NCBI RefSeq assembly: GCF_014898055.3
Contig: NW_023601543.1
Span: forward strand, 66,601,782-66,665,781
From: Talpa occidentalis
Lineage: Eukaryota; Chordata; Mammalia; Eulipotyphla; Talpidae
Direction: 5' to 3'
DNA: 64,000 nt
Shown here: piece after piece, positions 46,310 to 58,289 of the stretch
How positions within the stretch are numbered: the stretch's first letter is position 1
Layout of the letters: each line of letters starts with the position of its first letter
Notes under the pieces: generated by a model
What the model was told of the DNA's origin: nothing
What the model saw: the letters and a program-made list of their open reading frames with translations, nothing else
Databases searched by the model: none
Position numbers and translations under genes: made by a program

Positions 46310-47180
46310 TGGAAGTGTCACTGACATGGAGCAGACCGTGAGCTGCTCAGCCCAACTCCACCCTCCAACGGCACAGGGAGAGAACCAGCCACTGTCCACT
46401 GCTCACCTGCTGGGAATCCAAGGAATGGAAATGGGGACGCAGCTCCCAAGCCAGGAAAGGGCTCTTGAGACCCTCTGGTCATGACTGAAAAGAGGACTCC
46501 AGACACCAGGGAGGCAGGCAAGTGTTTAACAATTGGAAGAGCAAGAAAACAGAACTCTGGGGTGACCTCTCTGGGCATGAGAACAACTCTCTGAGGTGCA
46601 TTGCTAGGGGGTCTCTATAGGTTTTAGGAATGGGATTTCAGAACAAAGGGATTACGATTTATTGACTGAGAAATCCAGGAGAGTGGACTTGCCCAAAGTC
46701 CATTCATTGTTCTAGTTTTGGGAACCAGCAGCTGCAGCTGGGTTGTTGTATAGGCCACGTGGCTATCTCCCTGGTGAACATCTCATGGAAGTTGTGAGCC
46801 CGTAGCCACAGTTTGAACCGGCCTGGTCTAAGGTCTGTGATTCTCTTCTCATAGCAGCCAAATTGATAAGCTGTGGAAAGACAGCTTGGAAATGGCCAAA
46901 AAAAAAAAAAGCAAAATACAAAACAATGAGCCAAGGAAATTTATGGCAGCAGGTGTCCAGGCCTGGAGTCATCAGGTTTTGAACCTCTGGTTTACAATCC
47001 TGTGGGAACAGCAACACTTGGTCCTTGAGTCCTGTCCTGTCCTTATCCTTATCCTGGGCTCCTTCCTGTCTCAGAAGGAAGCCCCCATTTTCAAACTATA
47101 CTTGGGATTGAACCATTTTCTGCTTGGGCTGGAGTGTCCTACAAAGGCACACAAGGCAGGGAGGAAATAGACACTAAGGA
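46310..47180. other. GC-richer unclassified block
   Basis: Noticeably GC-richer than its surroundings, with an A-run at 46897-46910. On the minus strand there is a hexamer-containing stretch (CAGTCAATAAATCG, near 46660), so an old LTR or retroviral remnant is possible. Open frames on both strands show no domain I recognise. I do not assign a function. Confidence 0.35.
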
Positions 47181-47189
47181 AATTCAAGC

Positions 47190-48680
47190 CACTGAGACAT
47201 CTGCTGAGCTGTTGACTTATGCTTTTGCTAAGGTTTTGCATGGTCTTTTGTGAGTGGTTGTCCCAGATACAGAATCACACAGGAAATTTATTCCCAGGGA
47301 TAAAGCTGAAGACTCAGGTTTTGTCTGCCTTTAGAAACCTCAGAATTCTTTTTCAGCACTGCCTTTCCGATCTTCAAAATGAAGCAAATCCACATACTCT
47401 AAAGATGATTTTTATACTAAAGAACAAGTTTGAATATCATCTTTCTTTTGGGGAGTGTCTGTTCCTTAAATGGTAACCTTGACATATTATTAAATGTGTC
47501 ACTTGTCCATATTAAAATATCCTTTCACAAGCCAGGTGCCATTCTCAGCATTGCAATGGCTGAAACAAAGTGGAATACGGGAGATTTTTCATGTCATTGG
47601 AAGTGGTAGAGCCAGAAAATGAATTGGATTCCTTTTAGATAAATCTTTTATGGATCAGCAGATTTATGCAGAGTTACTTAAAAAGCAGTTAACATTCCAT
47701 TAGCAACAAACTGTGATCTGTGTCAGCAATAAGGCACTCTTCAGTCATTTATTTTAGTGCAAGTCACTTCAGAAAAAATGCAATTATTGAATATCTAAGA
47801 AGCAAATAAATACTGAGGTAAAACTAGGTCATTTTTCTTATAGAATTATGAACATTATGCTTGATTCTTTGCTTCATTTCATCAAAGCCTTTGGCTGTTT
47901 TATGTTTGTCAGTAAGTTTATGATCAGGAAAGATGAAGTGATTTTTAAAAAAAAAAACTGTAAAGCTCACATATTTTTACAAAGTTCATACCAATGATTT
48001 CAGTAACAAGAGCTTGAGCTATGGTACCAAAAGGAAGGGAGATGCTGTTGGGGTTACCCAGGCCATGCTGTGGGAGAGGGGCACTACCATATATGGAGAG
48101 ATGCGTGACCACAAATGCTGGGAAATTCCGGAGAGGCCAGTGTTCAGAGGGCACTAAATCAGGGTGCCCTTTAACTGCACTGGGTTTAACCTCAAACCCC
48201 TACATGTGAGAATTTCTCTTGGTACTGACAAAATAGAAGCAGATAGTAGAAAAACCCCAAAGAGGTCTGTGAGTCATGGTGAAAGCAGCTTCCAACAGAG
48301 TAGAGAGATTAATAACTCCAAGCCTCTTGAAATAAAAGCATGACAAGGATGCTGGAAGGGATGGGGAAAAAACATGTTAGTTCTGTCTAAGTTAATGAAG
48401 TAAAAATGAAGGCAGACCTCTTCGGGGAAGAGGTCTTCCCCCCTTCCTCCAATAAGTTGAACTAAAATACCTGTTATGTATTACTGCATAACTCTGAAAT
48501 ATAGGGAAGACAGCCTTGAACTCAGGGAACAACGCAGTGGTGATTTCTCAAGAAAACCCTATTCTCTTTAGAGAAAGGACCAAGAAAAGGTCTTATCAGA
48601 TAGAAAATTAGACAAAAACTCCTCTACTCCTTCTCTATTAGACAAAAACTTCTCTATTCCAGGCAAGCACCACAAAAAAG
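47190..48680. other. Intergenic, nothing recognised
   Basis: AT-rich DNA. An internal near-repeat (TTAGACAAAAACTCCTCTA / TTAGACAAAAACTTCTCTA) is at 48609-48657. Confidence 0.4.
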
Positions 48681-48689
48681 GGTGGTCTT

Positions 48690-49345
48690 ACCCGACCCTC
48701 AACAAGTGATTATGAGCATGTTTGAAACAATAGAATCAACAAAGAAAAAGGAAGTCTCAGCAAAAAAATGGATGATGTGAGGAAGAACCAAAACAAAATT
48801 TTAGAATTAAAAAGCACAATACCTGAAATGAAAAATCACATTGGATAAACCAACAACACAGGGCAGAGGACAGGAAAAAGGATTTGTGAACTGATAGAAT
48901 AATTCTAATTTGAATAACAGAAAAAAGTAGAATTATTAACAGAACTTCAGGGATCTGTGAGACTAAAACAAAAACTCTAATATTCATGTCATCAGGGTAG
49001 GGCTGAAAATGTAACTTGAAGAAAGAATGGAGGAAAATTACCAAAATTTGACAAAAGACATACATCTGCAGATTTAAAAAGTTGATAACATTCCAAATAG
49101 CATAAATCCAAAGACATTTACACCAACACACATCAGTCAAACTTTTGAAGTGAAAGCAAAGGACAAGTCTTGAAAGAACCACAGGGAAATGATACCTTTC
49201 CTAGAAGGGAAAAACAATTAGAATGACAATGCACTTATTAGAATCTACCAAAGGCAAAAAGGACATGGGCAGCACTTTTTCAAGGCTGAAAGTAAAGAGT
49301 CGTTAACGTAAAATCCTCTATTCAGTGAATGATTATTCAGAAATA
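48690..49345 (+). mobile_element. Old L1 5'/ORF1-side fragment
   Basis: A-rich text with AATGGAGGAAAATTACCAAA, ATTCCAAATAGCATAAATCC and CTGAAAGTAAAGAGTCGTTA resembles the 5' region of L1M elements. It is followed by an antisense T-rich L1 tail at about 49365-49620. Confidence 0.58.
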
Positions 49346-49364
49346 AAGAGGAAGTCCGCTATTC

Positions 49365-49620
49365 TTTTTTTCCCCCTTCCAATGATGGTCATTGAGGTAA
49401 AGTTGGTTTACATCATTGTATTTGTTTTAGGGGTTAGAGGTTCAAACATCTATAAATTTATGTTGTCCCACTGGCTGGTTATCATTATATGTTCTCTCAG
49501 TGATAAGGACCAAGTAACATACCCTCCTTTACTTTGAGAAAATGAACTTTCTCCTGGATCATTCTGAAATATAGCTGTATTTTTAGGATCATACGACTAT
49601 ATACACTTGTGGAATAGAAT
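49365..49620 (-). mobile_element. Possible L1 3' UTR, antisense
   Basis: T-run, then TCATTGAGGTAAAGTTGGTTTACATC and a region like antisense L1 3' UTR. Confidence 0.5.
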
Positions 49621-49624
49621 TTTC

Positions 49625-50060
49625 ATTTAATTGCTTATTAAATAGCACATATTACTGAAAATAATAGATCTAAAAATAGTGAATCCTTCCATCTTATATA
49701 CTAATTTTACCATTAATGTTTTAAAGACTCAGACATCCATTTGAGAAATTAAACTTTAATAGTAACATCAGTATTAGAAACAGTATTGTTACCGAAGTAA
49801 TTTTTCAGTTTTACAACAGATGTACCACTGCACTTAAAACTAACCAATCCTGATACTTGCAATCAGTCCAACTTAGCTCACCCACATAACTTAGAAATTA
49901 GGTATAACATATTCAGAAAGTAGATTTAGTTAGCATTAAAAAATAAACATAGAAGGCTTATAATAATTGAAACATTCCTCAGAAATACTTCAAAAGATGA
50001 AATAACAACACTGAAAATATGATCAATTCTACTTAAAACCAAGAAATATTTGGGAGAAAA
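49625..50060. other. Region just downstream of CFAP47 stop
   Basis: AT-rich DNA without recognised repeats. An ATTAAA on the minus strand at 49755-49760 could serve as an alternative poly(A) signal. Confidence 0.4.
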
Positions 50061-50067
50061 CTATTTT

Positions 50068-50283
50068 TTATTTATTCTTCAACATCAAAGGAGCACCTTT
50101 GATGGTAGAGGACACCCCTGTCCTTATGACTTTAGTATTTTCACGGACAAAATTGCGGTGATGAACCCTCTTCTTATTCAATATCATCTCATTCGTAGTA
50201 TTGACTTTGGCCTTTACATTTACTGGTGGCGTGGTAACTTGAGGTAGCCCGTTGATAGCATACAACCAGTACATATCTGCTGT
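50068..50283 (-). CDS. CFAP47: CFAP47-like gene, last coding exon with stop codon
   Basis: This terminal exon has 71 sense codons plus TAA (216 nt). Of several nearby AGs, the one after CTTCTCTGTTTCAAG is chosen: it alone gives the phase 0 start that the preceding exon requires, and it follows a good pyrimidine tract. The peptide starts TADMYWLYAINGLPQV, passes a linker with TTPPVNVKAKVNTT, and ends in a basic tail with RTGVSSTIKGAPL and a Lys-Asn-Lys finish. The first part would complete the last Ig-like domain, and the Ser/Thr- and Lys-rich tail is probably unstructured. The stop sits inside AATAAATAA, so a canonical poly(A) hexamer overlaps the end of the coding sequence. The 2.35-kb intron before it is 50284-52635. 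The protein-level similarity to CFAP47 is my recognition; splice phases and the open frame are read directly. Confidence 0.85.
   Translation of the reverse strand, partial: TADMYWLYAINGLPQVTTPPVNVKAKVNTTNEMILNKKRVHHRNFVRENTKVIRTGVSSTIKGAPLMLKNK
50071..50076 (-). promoter_or_regulatory. AATAAA poly(A) signal overlapping CFAP47 stop
   Basis: The last two sense codons (AAT AAA) form a canonical polyadenylation hexamer and the stop TAA follows at once. T-rich, GT-containing DNA follows within 30-40 nt on the minus strand. If used, the 3' UTR would be only about 10-30 nt. A weaker alternative, ATTAAA, is at 49755-49760, about 310 nt downstream of the stop. Confidence 0.45.
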
Positions 50284-50491
50284 CTTGAAACAGAGAAGGA
50301 GATTTTATGTGAAATAGCCAGAGACTAAGAAAATGTAGGAAAATGTTTACTAAATTTATACCCTCTCTCTTCCCCATGTGTGGTATGGAAAAGATACAAA
50401 ATTGAAGCTGCACTAATAATAACACATCATTAACACGGAAAATATATCCAGAAAAGTATTTGGTTTTATGAATTAAGATCCATTCACTAAA

Positions 50492-50527
50492 AAAAACAAA
50501 AACAAAAACAAAAACAAAAAAAAAAAA
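50492..50527 (+). repeat. (AAAAAC)n microsatellite
   Basis: About five AAAAAC units running into an A-run, in the last intron of the CFAP47-like gene. Confidence 0.9.
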
Positions 50528-51584
50528 CCTCTCCCAGCTGGAGATCTGTCCTGTGAGTGAACTAAGCACCCACGTAATGTAAGGGGAAACAATCATTTAG
50601 TTTGCATGAAATTGTTGCCCAGGATGAACAACAACTAATGAAAACAATACCTCACAAGATTAATTTATACATGAGAATTTACTTGTGGCCATAGAACTTA
50701 CTTAAATATATCAAATTTGTTTTTTAGTTACTACCTTGGTATACATCATCAATGACAATTATAATCTAAATCCAAGTTAGTATAACATATTCAAGGACCT
50801 ATAAAAATTCTTCTTCTGCATAAATGCATTGGATGACAATATTGAATTAGGCAGTCTAGCATTTTCTATGTGTTTCTATTCATACTCAAATATCATAAAT
50901 TTTGCAGAATTTCCTGAGCTACCTGTATTTATCTAGGCCCTCTTCCTCACAGTAAGATTTGCAACATGTATGTTCAGAAAACTTAATTAGGTAAGTCCAG
51001 GCCAAGTAAATATTGCAGTAATCAGGGTTTCATATGTAGAGTAATATCTATCAAAGAATGTACAGGAATTTAATTATCAAAGTGCAGGAATTTCTTGCAC
51101 CTCTGGAATGGCCCTATTTTCATAACTGACTCTTCTATTCAGTGTCCATAGTAATTATGTATTCAAAATCAATGAGTAAAAAGCAGAACAAATCTAGAAC
51201 TATACAAAAACTGGGTGAAATAAGACTTTCTTCATACAAGGGTGTTCAATTTGAAAAACAAAGTGACATTCTGGTGATCATGCATTTGTCAACATAAATT
51301 TTTACAATAAATTGACACACTTCATGGGTACACACAAGTGAGCTACATGGAAGGGAATACACTCCCATCCGGAGCCTAATGGTTACAAATGGGAACTACA
51401 TGTAGGGATTTCTTCCTTTGCACAACACATTTCCAAGACCATTGAAAAAAATCACCTGTAAATACACTATGTTTAAAATCATAAGTGTTATTATATGCAT
51501 TGCAAGTAAGATTCAAATAATTTTGCAATAAGTGTCCATGGCACTGCCTCATTAATGTCTGATTTAGAATTCTAGTACACTAGA

Positions 51585-51900
51585 TTCTAAATCATCCCCA
51601 TCTATGGTGATCTATTTCAAGTTCCACAGTGGATGCCTGATCCCTCAGACAGTACCAAACCATAAGTACATACTGTTTTTTTTTCCCTGTATATGCATAC
51701 TTATGGTAAAGTCTAATTTATAAATTGGTCATAGTAAGAGATTAACAATAGCTAATAATAAAATACAATTGTAATAATGTGTTGTAATAAAAGTTATGCA
51801 AATGTGGTTTCTCCCTCTTTCAAAATATCTCATTGTATGTAACATTTTCAGACTTCAACTGATCATGGGTAACTAACCAGAGAAAGAAAAAACCACAGAT
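51585..51900 (+). mobile_element. Tigger-like (TcMar) DNA transposon remnant, non-autonomous
   Basis: Contains CACAGTGGATGCCTGATCCC, TATACTTATGGTAAAGTC-type text, TAAATTGGTCATAGTAAGAG, TTAACAATAGCTAATAATAA and GTAATAAAAGTTATGCAAATG in the order of the Tigger/MER44-type consensus. It ends GGGTAACTAACCAGAGAAAG as in the terminal repeat. It is a short internally deleted copy with no transposase frame. Confidence 0.7.
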
Positions 51901-52635
51901 GTGTGGGAGCTACACTGCAATTACTTTGGCATCAGCAGCTATGTCTTGAAACCTGAAAACATGTCCTTTGTGCCTGGAAACAGTAGGAATAGATACATTT
52001 TCAGAAATAATTTGAAAGCTGTCTTTAGCCTAAAAATTCTTAGAGAATTAATGTCTGAAATTTTTTGGAGAAACTTTGATTACTGGATACATTTTAAAAA
52101 TTGTATTTACCTTAACCTTTGATACAATGATCGCTTTAACAGACTCTTATATTAACTGCACATTGTTTTTTCCAATTCAAAATAAATTTAACTTCTATTC
52201 AATTTTCTTCATTTTAGAATTTGGCATTTTGACAATACCTTATTTAAAGGTTTCAACATCTCCATCTCAAATCACCTAAAGTTCTCAAATAGGTTATTAT
52301 AGTATAGAATATGCAAATACTAACATGCCAAAATATGAATATACAAATCACTTTGCAGTAATTATTTACCTCTTCTGTATTTCTCTAATATGGAAGGGAA
52401 CTAATTTCTTACTTTCTACTGGTGATGGTAACATCTTTGTTACATTTCCTATTTAAAACTTCTTTACTAAATAAAAGGAAATTAAGAGAAGAAAGAACAC
52501 TTGAAATACGTGGGCTTTTGCAAGACAATGTTGTTAGTCTTTATCTGTAATCATTGGGTGAAATCTTTTCTCCCTAATTCATTTAATGCCTTTAGTGACA
52601 ACAAATATCCTTGCTTATAGCATTGAAGGACTCAC

Positions 52636-52804
52636 CTGGATTGCTAATGTTGCTTTGTATTTTTTACTGTACATTCGGGGTTTAAAACCCACCGTGATGA
52701 GAGTTCCATCAGTGTCATAAGGAAGAAGTTTTCCAGCCTGAGGTTTCACAAAAAACTCAGGATCACTTCCATGTAGGAAGGATGCAGTGAATGGCTCAGA
52801 TTCT
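52636..52804 (-). CDS. CFAP47: CFAP47-like gene, penultimate exon
   Basis: This 169-nt exon begins with the one base that completes an Arg codon (AG|A) from the exon at 63134-63295, then runs 56 codons and ends in phase 0 on a Gln codon. The acceptor is TTTTTGTTCCAG and the donor is CAG|GTGAGT, a near-perfect consensus. It encodes ESEPFTASFLHGSDPEFFV near its start and TVGFKPRMYSKKYKATLAIQ at its end. The ending looks like the closing strands of an Ig-like ASH/HYDIN domain. The exact phase match with both neighbours and the lack of stops support a functional exon. The 10.3-kb intron before it (52805-63133) holds old L1 5' sequence, a younger L1 end and SINEs. The CFAP47 name rests on recognition of the protein and needs a protein search to confirm. 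Confidence 0.85.
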
Positions 52805-53609
52805 CTGGAACAAAAATATAAATATTAAGCATTAGATTTTATAATTACCCCATTCTCTATGTGACAAACTGATGGGTAGAGTTTACATCCTGCTGTGTAG
52901 GAGCATAGTTAAAAATTAATGCTACTATGCAGCTGTGAGTCTAATACGTGTTACTTCATGGAATGCTTACAGAATGATAGTGAGGAGACATTTTTTAAAT
53001 GAAGAAGAGCTTCATTCTTCCTGGGGTGACAAAATGGATTCTGAAGGTTTTTTTCAGTCACATATTTATACTGTACAAAGAATAAAATGCTGTTCCTATA
53101 AAAACTGGAAGGATTCAATGCCCCAAATGAAAATCCAATCATTTGTAAGTAAATCCATATCTAAAATGTCCTACCATAACAGCTATCATAAAACCTATGT
53201 TTTTACTACTATTCCAATGTGCTATATTTGCTCACTTTTAGCTTGCTTCACTAAGTGAGGCAAAACTACTTTACAGCTTCATTAAACATTCTTGGGCTTG
53301 AAGATGAGTGGCTATGATCTGAAGTGAACTGAATGACATTTAAGATTCAAGTGACCATTTTCATGTCAAGGCTGATTACATTTGAGATGAAGACTGAAAG
53401 AAGTTGAGGAAATTCTTGGTGGAATAAGGCACGAAAGAGTACAACATGCGAGTTTGTAAGAGAGGAATTTAAAATTCAAACTCACAGGGGAGATGCAGGT
53501 AGAAGATAGAATGCAGTTTCCTAGAATAGATCCAGCTGTGAAACACAAGGAAGATGGGAGATTCACGTTGGGCCCACTGATCCACTAGCAAATGTGTACT
53601 GAATGTCAC

Positions 53610-53830
53610 GGCAGAGGATTTGTGAAAGTGGACTATGAATATGTATAGCCTGGATTAAGAGCCCAGCTCGATCTAGGTATATGACTTTAAAAAACGTACT
53701 TAGCTTTTTTGGACTTCAGTTTTCCTATGTGTTAAATGATGTTACTAATCCCTATAAAGTCATTACATTAGTGTCTGACATGTGAATAGTGCTCTATAAA
53801 GATTAATCAATATTAATATAGTCATCATTA
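53610..53830 (+). mobile_element. MIR SINE, near full length, diverged
   Basis: Contains AGCCTGGATTAAGAGCCCAG, GACTTCAGTTTTCCTATGTG and CTGACATGTGAATAGTGCTC in MIR order. Intronic, antisense to the gene. Confidence 0.7.
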
Positions 53831-53949
53831 TGATTGTTGTTTTTAAACATTATGATTTCTGTTTTAAAACATTCAATTACCAGTGCTAGGCAGTGATGTA
53901 AGATTCAGTATATGAGATATGTATAAAACAGAATATGCAGAGGAGTGAT

Positions 53950-54280
53950 ATCAGCAAGATGGTAGAATATAAAGACTCAGGGTCCCTTTTTTCCCCATGG
54001 AAATACTGATTCAGAAATATATGGATTGATACCCATTGGGAGAAACTCAGAAACCAGTTAAGAGAATCTGCTCTCCAGGTGAGCCCAAAAACAGCTGCTG
54101 CGAAGTCAATAGGAAAGTCTGAGTCCTGCTCTTACCATAATCTCCCCTCCCTGTGAAGCACTACACCATTATGTGGACTCTCCCAATTCCCGTTTCTTCC
54201 TCCAGAAGAGAAGACTGAACCAGGCATCCAACATTTGGACATTTGAGAGTGGAGAGCTAACTGAGGGACTGGCTTCTGTC
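53950..54280 (+). mobile_element. Old L1 5' UTR-side sequence
   Basis: AGCAAGATGGTAGAATATAAAGAC followed by a GAGAAACTCAGAAACCAGTTAAG-type run resembles the start of L1M elements. It continues at 54572-54755 and 55000-56075 around two later insertions. Confidence 0.62.
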
Positions 54281-54559
54281 TTTTTTTTTTTTTTTTAAGA
54301 TTTATTTATTTATTTATTTATACAAGCACTGGGTACAGTCAGAAGCGCAGGAGGGTGAGAGAATTCACCAGAGCCAGAGCGGAAAACAGAACAGGCAGAG
54401 TGACGAAGTACACTGCTGAGGGGAGCAGCGGACACGACAGGAGAGGTCTGTCGCACCATATGGGACCCTGGCAGGCGGACAGGGATCGTACCGGCGCTGC
54501 AGAGGCTTGGGGCAGCTTTGCAGCCCAGCGTTCAACCACTGTGCCACCAGGGTAGGCCC
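54281..54559 (-). mobile_element. tRNA-derived SINE, young subfamily, full length
   Basis: Target duplication CTGGCTTCTGTC (54269-54280) / CTGGCTTCTGCC (54560-54571), one mismatch. T-run and (ATTT)n at the left. Inserted into old L1 sequence. Same orientation as the CFAP47-like transcript. Confidence 0.95.
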
Positions 54560-54756
54560 CTGGCTTCTGCCTTGCCTACTTGAAGTATTGATGGGACCTG
54601 ACATATTCTAGGTATATTGGCGCATCTGAGAGCAATTGTCCAGAGGTCCCATAATAAAGCAGACAGAAACCGATACAGTGTAGAAGCCTCTACCTAATGG
54701 CAGAGAAAGAAGACTGCAACGTGTCCAAGTTTCTGGCATTTCAGTGGTCTGTTTAA

Positions 54757-54984
54757 GATTCTCATTTCTGTCTAGCCTATCTCAGGTAACTGATAGAAAT
54801 AGGGGGGTGGGAGAGAATTTGGAAGGAGGGGGGAGGAGCACAAGGGACTATGGTGACAGTGCACAGATGAACAGGTGGTGGGAATTGGATGGGGACTACA
54901 CCTGAGAAAAGCAAGCAAACATTGCTTAAAAATGAATGATGATGTAAAATTTATCAACAAATACATTCTAAAAATTAAAAAAAA
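54757..54984 (+). mobile_element. Younger-lineage L1 3' UTR, 5'-truncated
   Basis: Shares with 24214-24500 the G-rich tract (AGGAGGGGGGAGGAGCACA), GGGGACTACACCTGAG, the CATTGCTTAAAAATGAATGAT end and an A-run terminus. Confidence 0.83.
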
Positions 54985-54999
54985 AAAAGAAATGTGCTA

Positions 55000-56075
55000 A
55001 CTCTAGATGCCTAGGGGCCTCTAAAGGAAAAATAAAAAAGATGTGGGCAGTGTACTGCTGCTTCAGAGTGTCCACAGTACAAAAATACACATCAGAGGGA
55101 GCAACAAATGACAAACTTCTGACAAAATAGAAACTAGCAAATCTAATGAGTAATCGACATGCACAAGTTCAGAATCATAGTCACAGAAAAGATTTGAGAG
55201 GCTCCAAGAATCTCTACCACAGTGACTGATGAAGATCTTCCCTGTATGAAGCAAGTCCATAAAAACTGGGAGAGTTGGCTGTTTTTTCATATGTGTAGAC
55301 ACCAAAACGAACTAATGAAAAATACCAACAAAAAATTACCTAATTAAAATAAGAAAATAACTATCCAGAAACATACTTAAATAAGCATAGGTATTACCTG
55401 ACAATAATTCAAAATAACTGTCAATGATATCCAGAGAACAGTGCATGAACAAAATGTGAATTTCAACAAAGGGACAGAAAATATAAAAAAAAAGACCAAA
55501 TAAATTTTGGAGTTCAAGAATACAAAGCTGCAGGAACAATTCACTAGAGGGGTATAAGTGCAGATTTGATCAAGCAGAAGAAGTAACATGGGTGTTGAAG
55601 ACAAGTCATTTGAAATTATCCAGTTAGATTAAAAAAAAAAACTTTAATATATATTCAAAAAAATTATCCAGTTAGAAGAGCAAAAAGAAAAGCAAATGGA
55701 AAGCAGACGAAGAAAATCTAAAGGAGTTATGTAACACTATCAAATGGCCAAACATATGGGAAGGAGAGAGAAATAGGGACAGAAAACTTATGAAAATGAA
55801 TAAGAAAATGCCCCAAATCTTGGGAATGAAATGCTCAAATTCATGATATTCAACAGATTCTAAATAGGATGAAACTAAAGAAATACACAATGAGATGTAT
55901 AATCAAAAAGATAATTTTGAAGCATTAAGAGAAAAAAGACTCAATACATACAAGGGGAGGTATCAACAGGTTTCGCAGCAGATCTTATGGAATCCACACT
56001 GTGGAAAACCTGTCACCATGAACAAAATCCAACTGCTTGATGTACACATTACATAGAAACTATATACAGGCAGCA
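55000..56075 (+). mobile_element. Old L1 5'/ORF1 region, continuation
   Basis: A-rich, purine-biased text on the plus strand with AGTAATCGACATGCACAAGT, ACTGTCAATGATATCCAGAG and GGAGAGAGAAATAGGGACAG, similar to L1M 5' and ORF1 sequence. No frame survives. Confidence 0.55.
55629..55660. mobile_element. 32-bp A-rich insert with 16-bp target duplication
   Basis: A short A/T segment is flanked by identical copies of AAATTATCCAGTTAGA (55613-55628 and 55661-55676). This looks like a minimal target-primed insertion of little more than a poly(A) tail. Confidence 0.7.
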
Positions 56076-58289
56076 CTACCCAATAACAGTTAATCATTTT
56101 ACTTCATATTTGTAGTGCATCTGACATATATAACTACAGAGCCCAGAATTTCTGATAAATACATTCATCCACTAGGAAAATGTTTACTGAAATCTAATGA
56201 AAGAGATATATTTCATATTTCTGTCGAGACTCTCTTTGGACTTAATGCTAGTAGAAATGCAATGAAAAAACTAGCTGCTTCAAATTTTGAACAAAACACC
56301 TAATATTTATGATATTAAAAATGAACTCAGAAAATTGTGATTATAATAAAGTGGAATGATTGTTTCTCTTTTGTTTCTATGCAAATATATTGCTATAATT
56401 GCTTTCCTTATGTAATTTTAAAAATATGCAAGGACATAAAGTAATAGACCTTATCATGTTAGAGATCAATCCTATTTCATACATTTGCTGGCAGTAGCCA
56501 TAAAAAATTATCTCAGAGATATTAAAAAATCAAGGGACCCAGTGAAAATACAAAAATAAACAGAATGGCATATTGCAGAAATTGTATTTGTCTTATCTTT
56601 TTGCAAAGGCCCACTGAAAGTACAAAGGCACATTCCAAGCACATTGGAATTAGATTGAGAAAACATGTATGGGGATCAAGAATTCATATGTGTAGGGGAA
56701 TCATGAAAGTGATAATCACGAGTTTATTACTTTAAGAAGGCCAAATCATAGACAATTTTATCTTTAATCATAGAAAAGTATCAGGTTTAGCATATCTATA
56801 AAATACTAACATTAGTATTATTATTATCATCAGTCTATACAAATTAGGATATCACCCAGCACACTGGGAGAATGAATCATATTGGCATCTGAGTGTAACA
56901 TAATGCTACAGGTCTCCGTTCTTCCCTTTTTTTGACAGTAAATATGGGCCTTGGTCTGTGGTCTATGTTTCCCACTAACTAAATGCAGGCAGAGTTTCCA
57001 ATTAGGTTTAGAGACAAAGTAGACTATTAGAATAATTTATTTTCCCATTTAGAGACAGAGATAATCACGCTGACAATCTTCCAGAAAACTCATACACTTC
57101 ATTTTACATCTTTATTAAGTGTTTTCTTTCATGAGTATCCTCCAAAATTTTTAGACTTGTTTTTATTGAAATCTCTTATAACTGATGATTGAATCATATA
57201 ATTTTATCTGTCAAAAGCAATCACAAGTGAGGCAATGAAGGGTGGAATTTGTCTTATTTTGAATTCAAATGATTTAGTTCTTATGTTTTCATTAAATTAA
57301 AAACAGGATAATGTTGCAAAGTGATTAATTAGCAAGGACAAAAAGGACAGAATATAATGGCTCAGAATTTGTGAAATCCATGGATGTTTACTTCTTATAG
57401 CTAAGAAAGAATAAAAATAATTTCACTCATAAAAGTCTCATACAGGTTAAAAAGTCACTTCAATTCATATTTTAGGTAGACTATACCTTTATATCTCTTT
57501 AATTTTTACCTATGTGGGAAATGTGGTGTAGATATCTAACATACCTGTAGTAGCAAAGGTTATGGCAAAGCCAAGTGTTGTGCAGGCCAAATGTACATAT
57601 AAAACTGGATGAAGGAAAATAGATAGCTCTCTTAAAGTAAACAAGTATGATATTAAAAATCTCTGCCTGCCAATAAATATACCTTCATTTTTGCACTCCC
57701 AATGGCACAGGGAATATTTTAAAACTGACCAAACTGAGAAAGTTATACAGGATAATCAGTAAAGGTATTAGAAGAGCAGATCTCTAATTATGCCCATAAA
57801 TATTTTTATTGAGAGCTGATTAACCATTAAAAACTCTGTTATTATAATAAACAATTTTCTTTGAAAAGATTCCATATATATTGGTGTAATGGCTTTATGT
57901 AGTAAATAAAGATAAAAAACTGACATTTCTTTAAAGAACTGGCTGAACTTTAAGAAATGTTTTTGCAAGAATTTATTAAGATTTCTCAATAGAAAGAGCA
58001 AAATAATTATGTGTTAGTATTCCCCAGAAACCTAAGAAACACATCAATCTTCTGTTTTATCCCTAAGGGCATTCAAGGCAAATTTATATTCAATAATCGT
58101 TGTTACTTATTGTCATGGGAACCAAAGTTCTTGGGGATTTCCATACCCTCAGACCATACTTACTAAGCATCCCTTATATTTCTGGCATTGAACAGAACAA
58201 TCCTAGTTCCTGTCTTCCTTAATGGTGACAACAGACATTACATGACTAGACTGATCGAAATCAAACTTTTGAAAACTAACGTCCAAGAA

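Larger units (their letters stand above)
50284..52635 (-). other. Last intron of CFAP47-like gene
   Basis: This is GT-AG intron sequence between the last two coding exons. It holds an (AAAAAC)n microsatellite at 50492-50527 and a Tigger-like DNA transposon remnant near 51585-51900. The remainder is AT-rich with no recognised exon or repeat. Confidence 0.75.

Noticed and set aside
48757..49182. 141-codon minus-strand frame rich in Phe/Leu
   Set aside because: It is the antisense of A-rich L1 sequence. The hydrophobic composition follows from T-rich codons.
50268..50283. Alternative acceptors for the last CFAP47 exon (AG at 50278-50279 or 50275-50276)
   Set aside because: Both would start the exon in a phase that does not match the preceding exon's phase 0 end. 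Only the AG at 50284-50285 keeps the frame.
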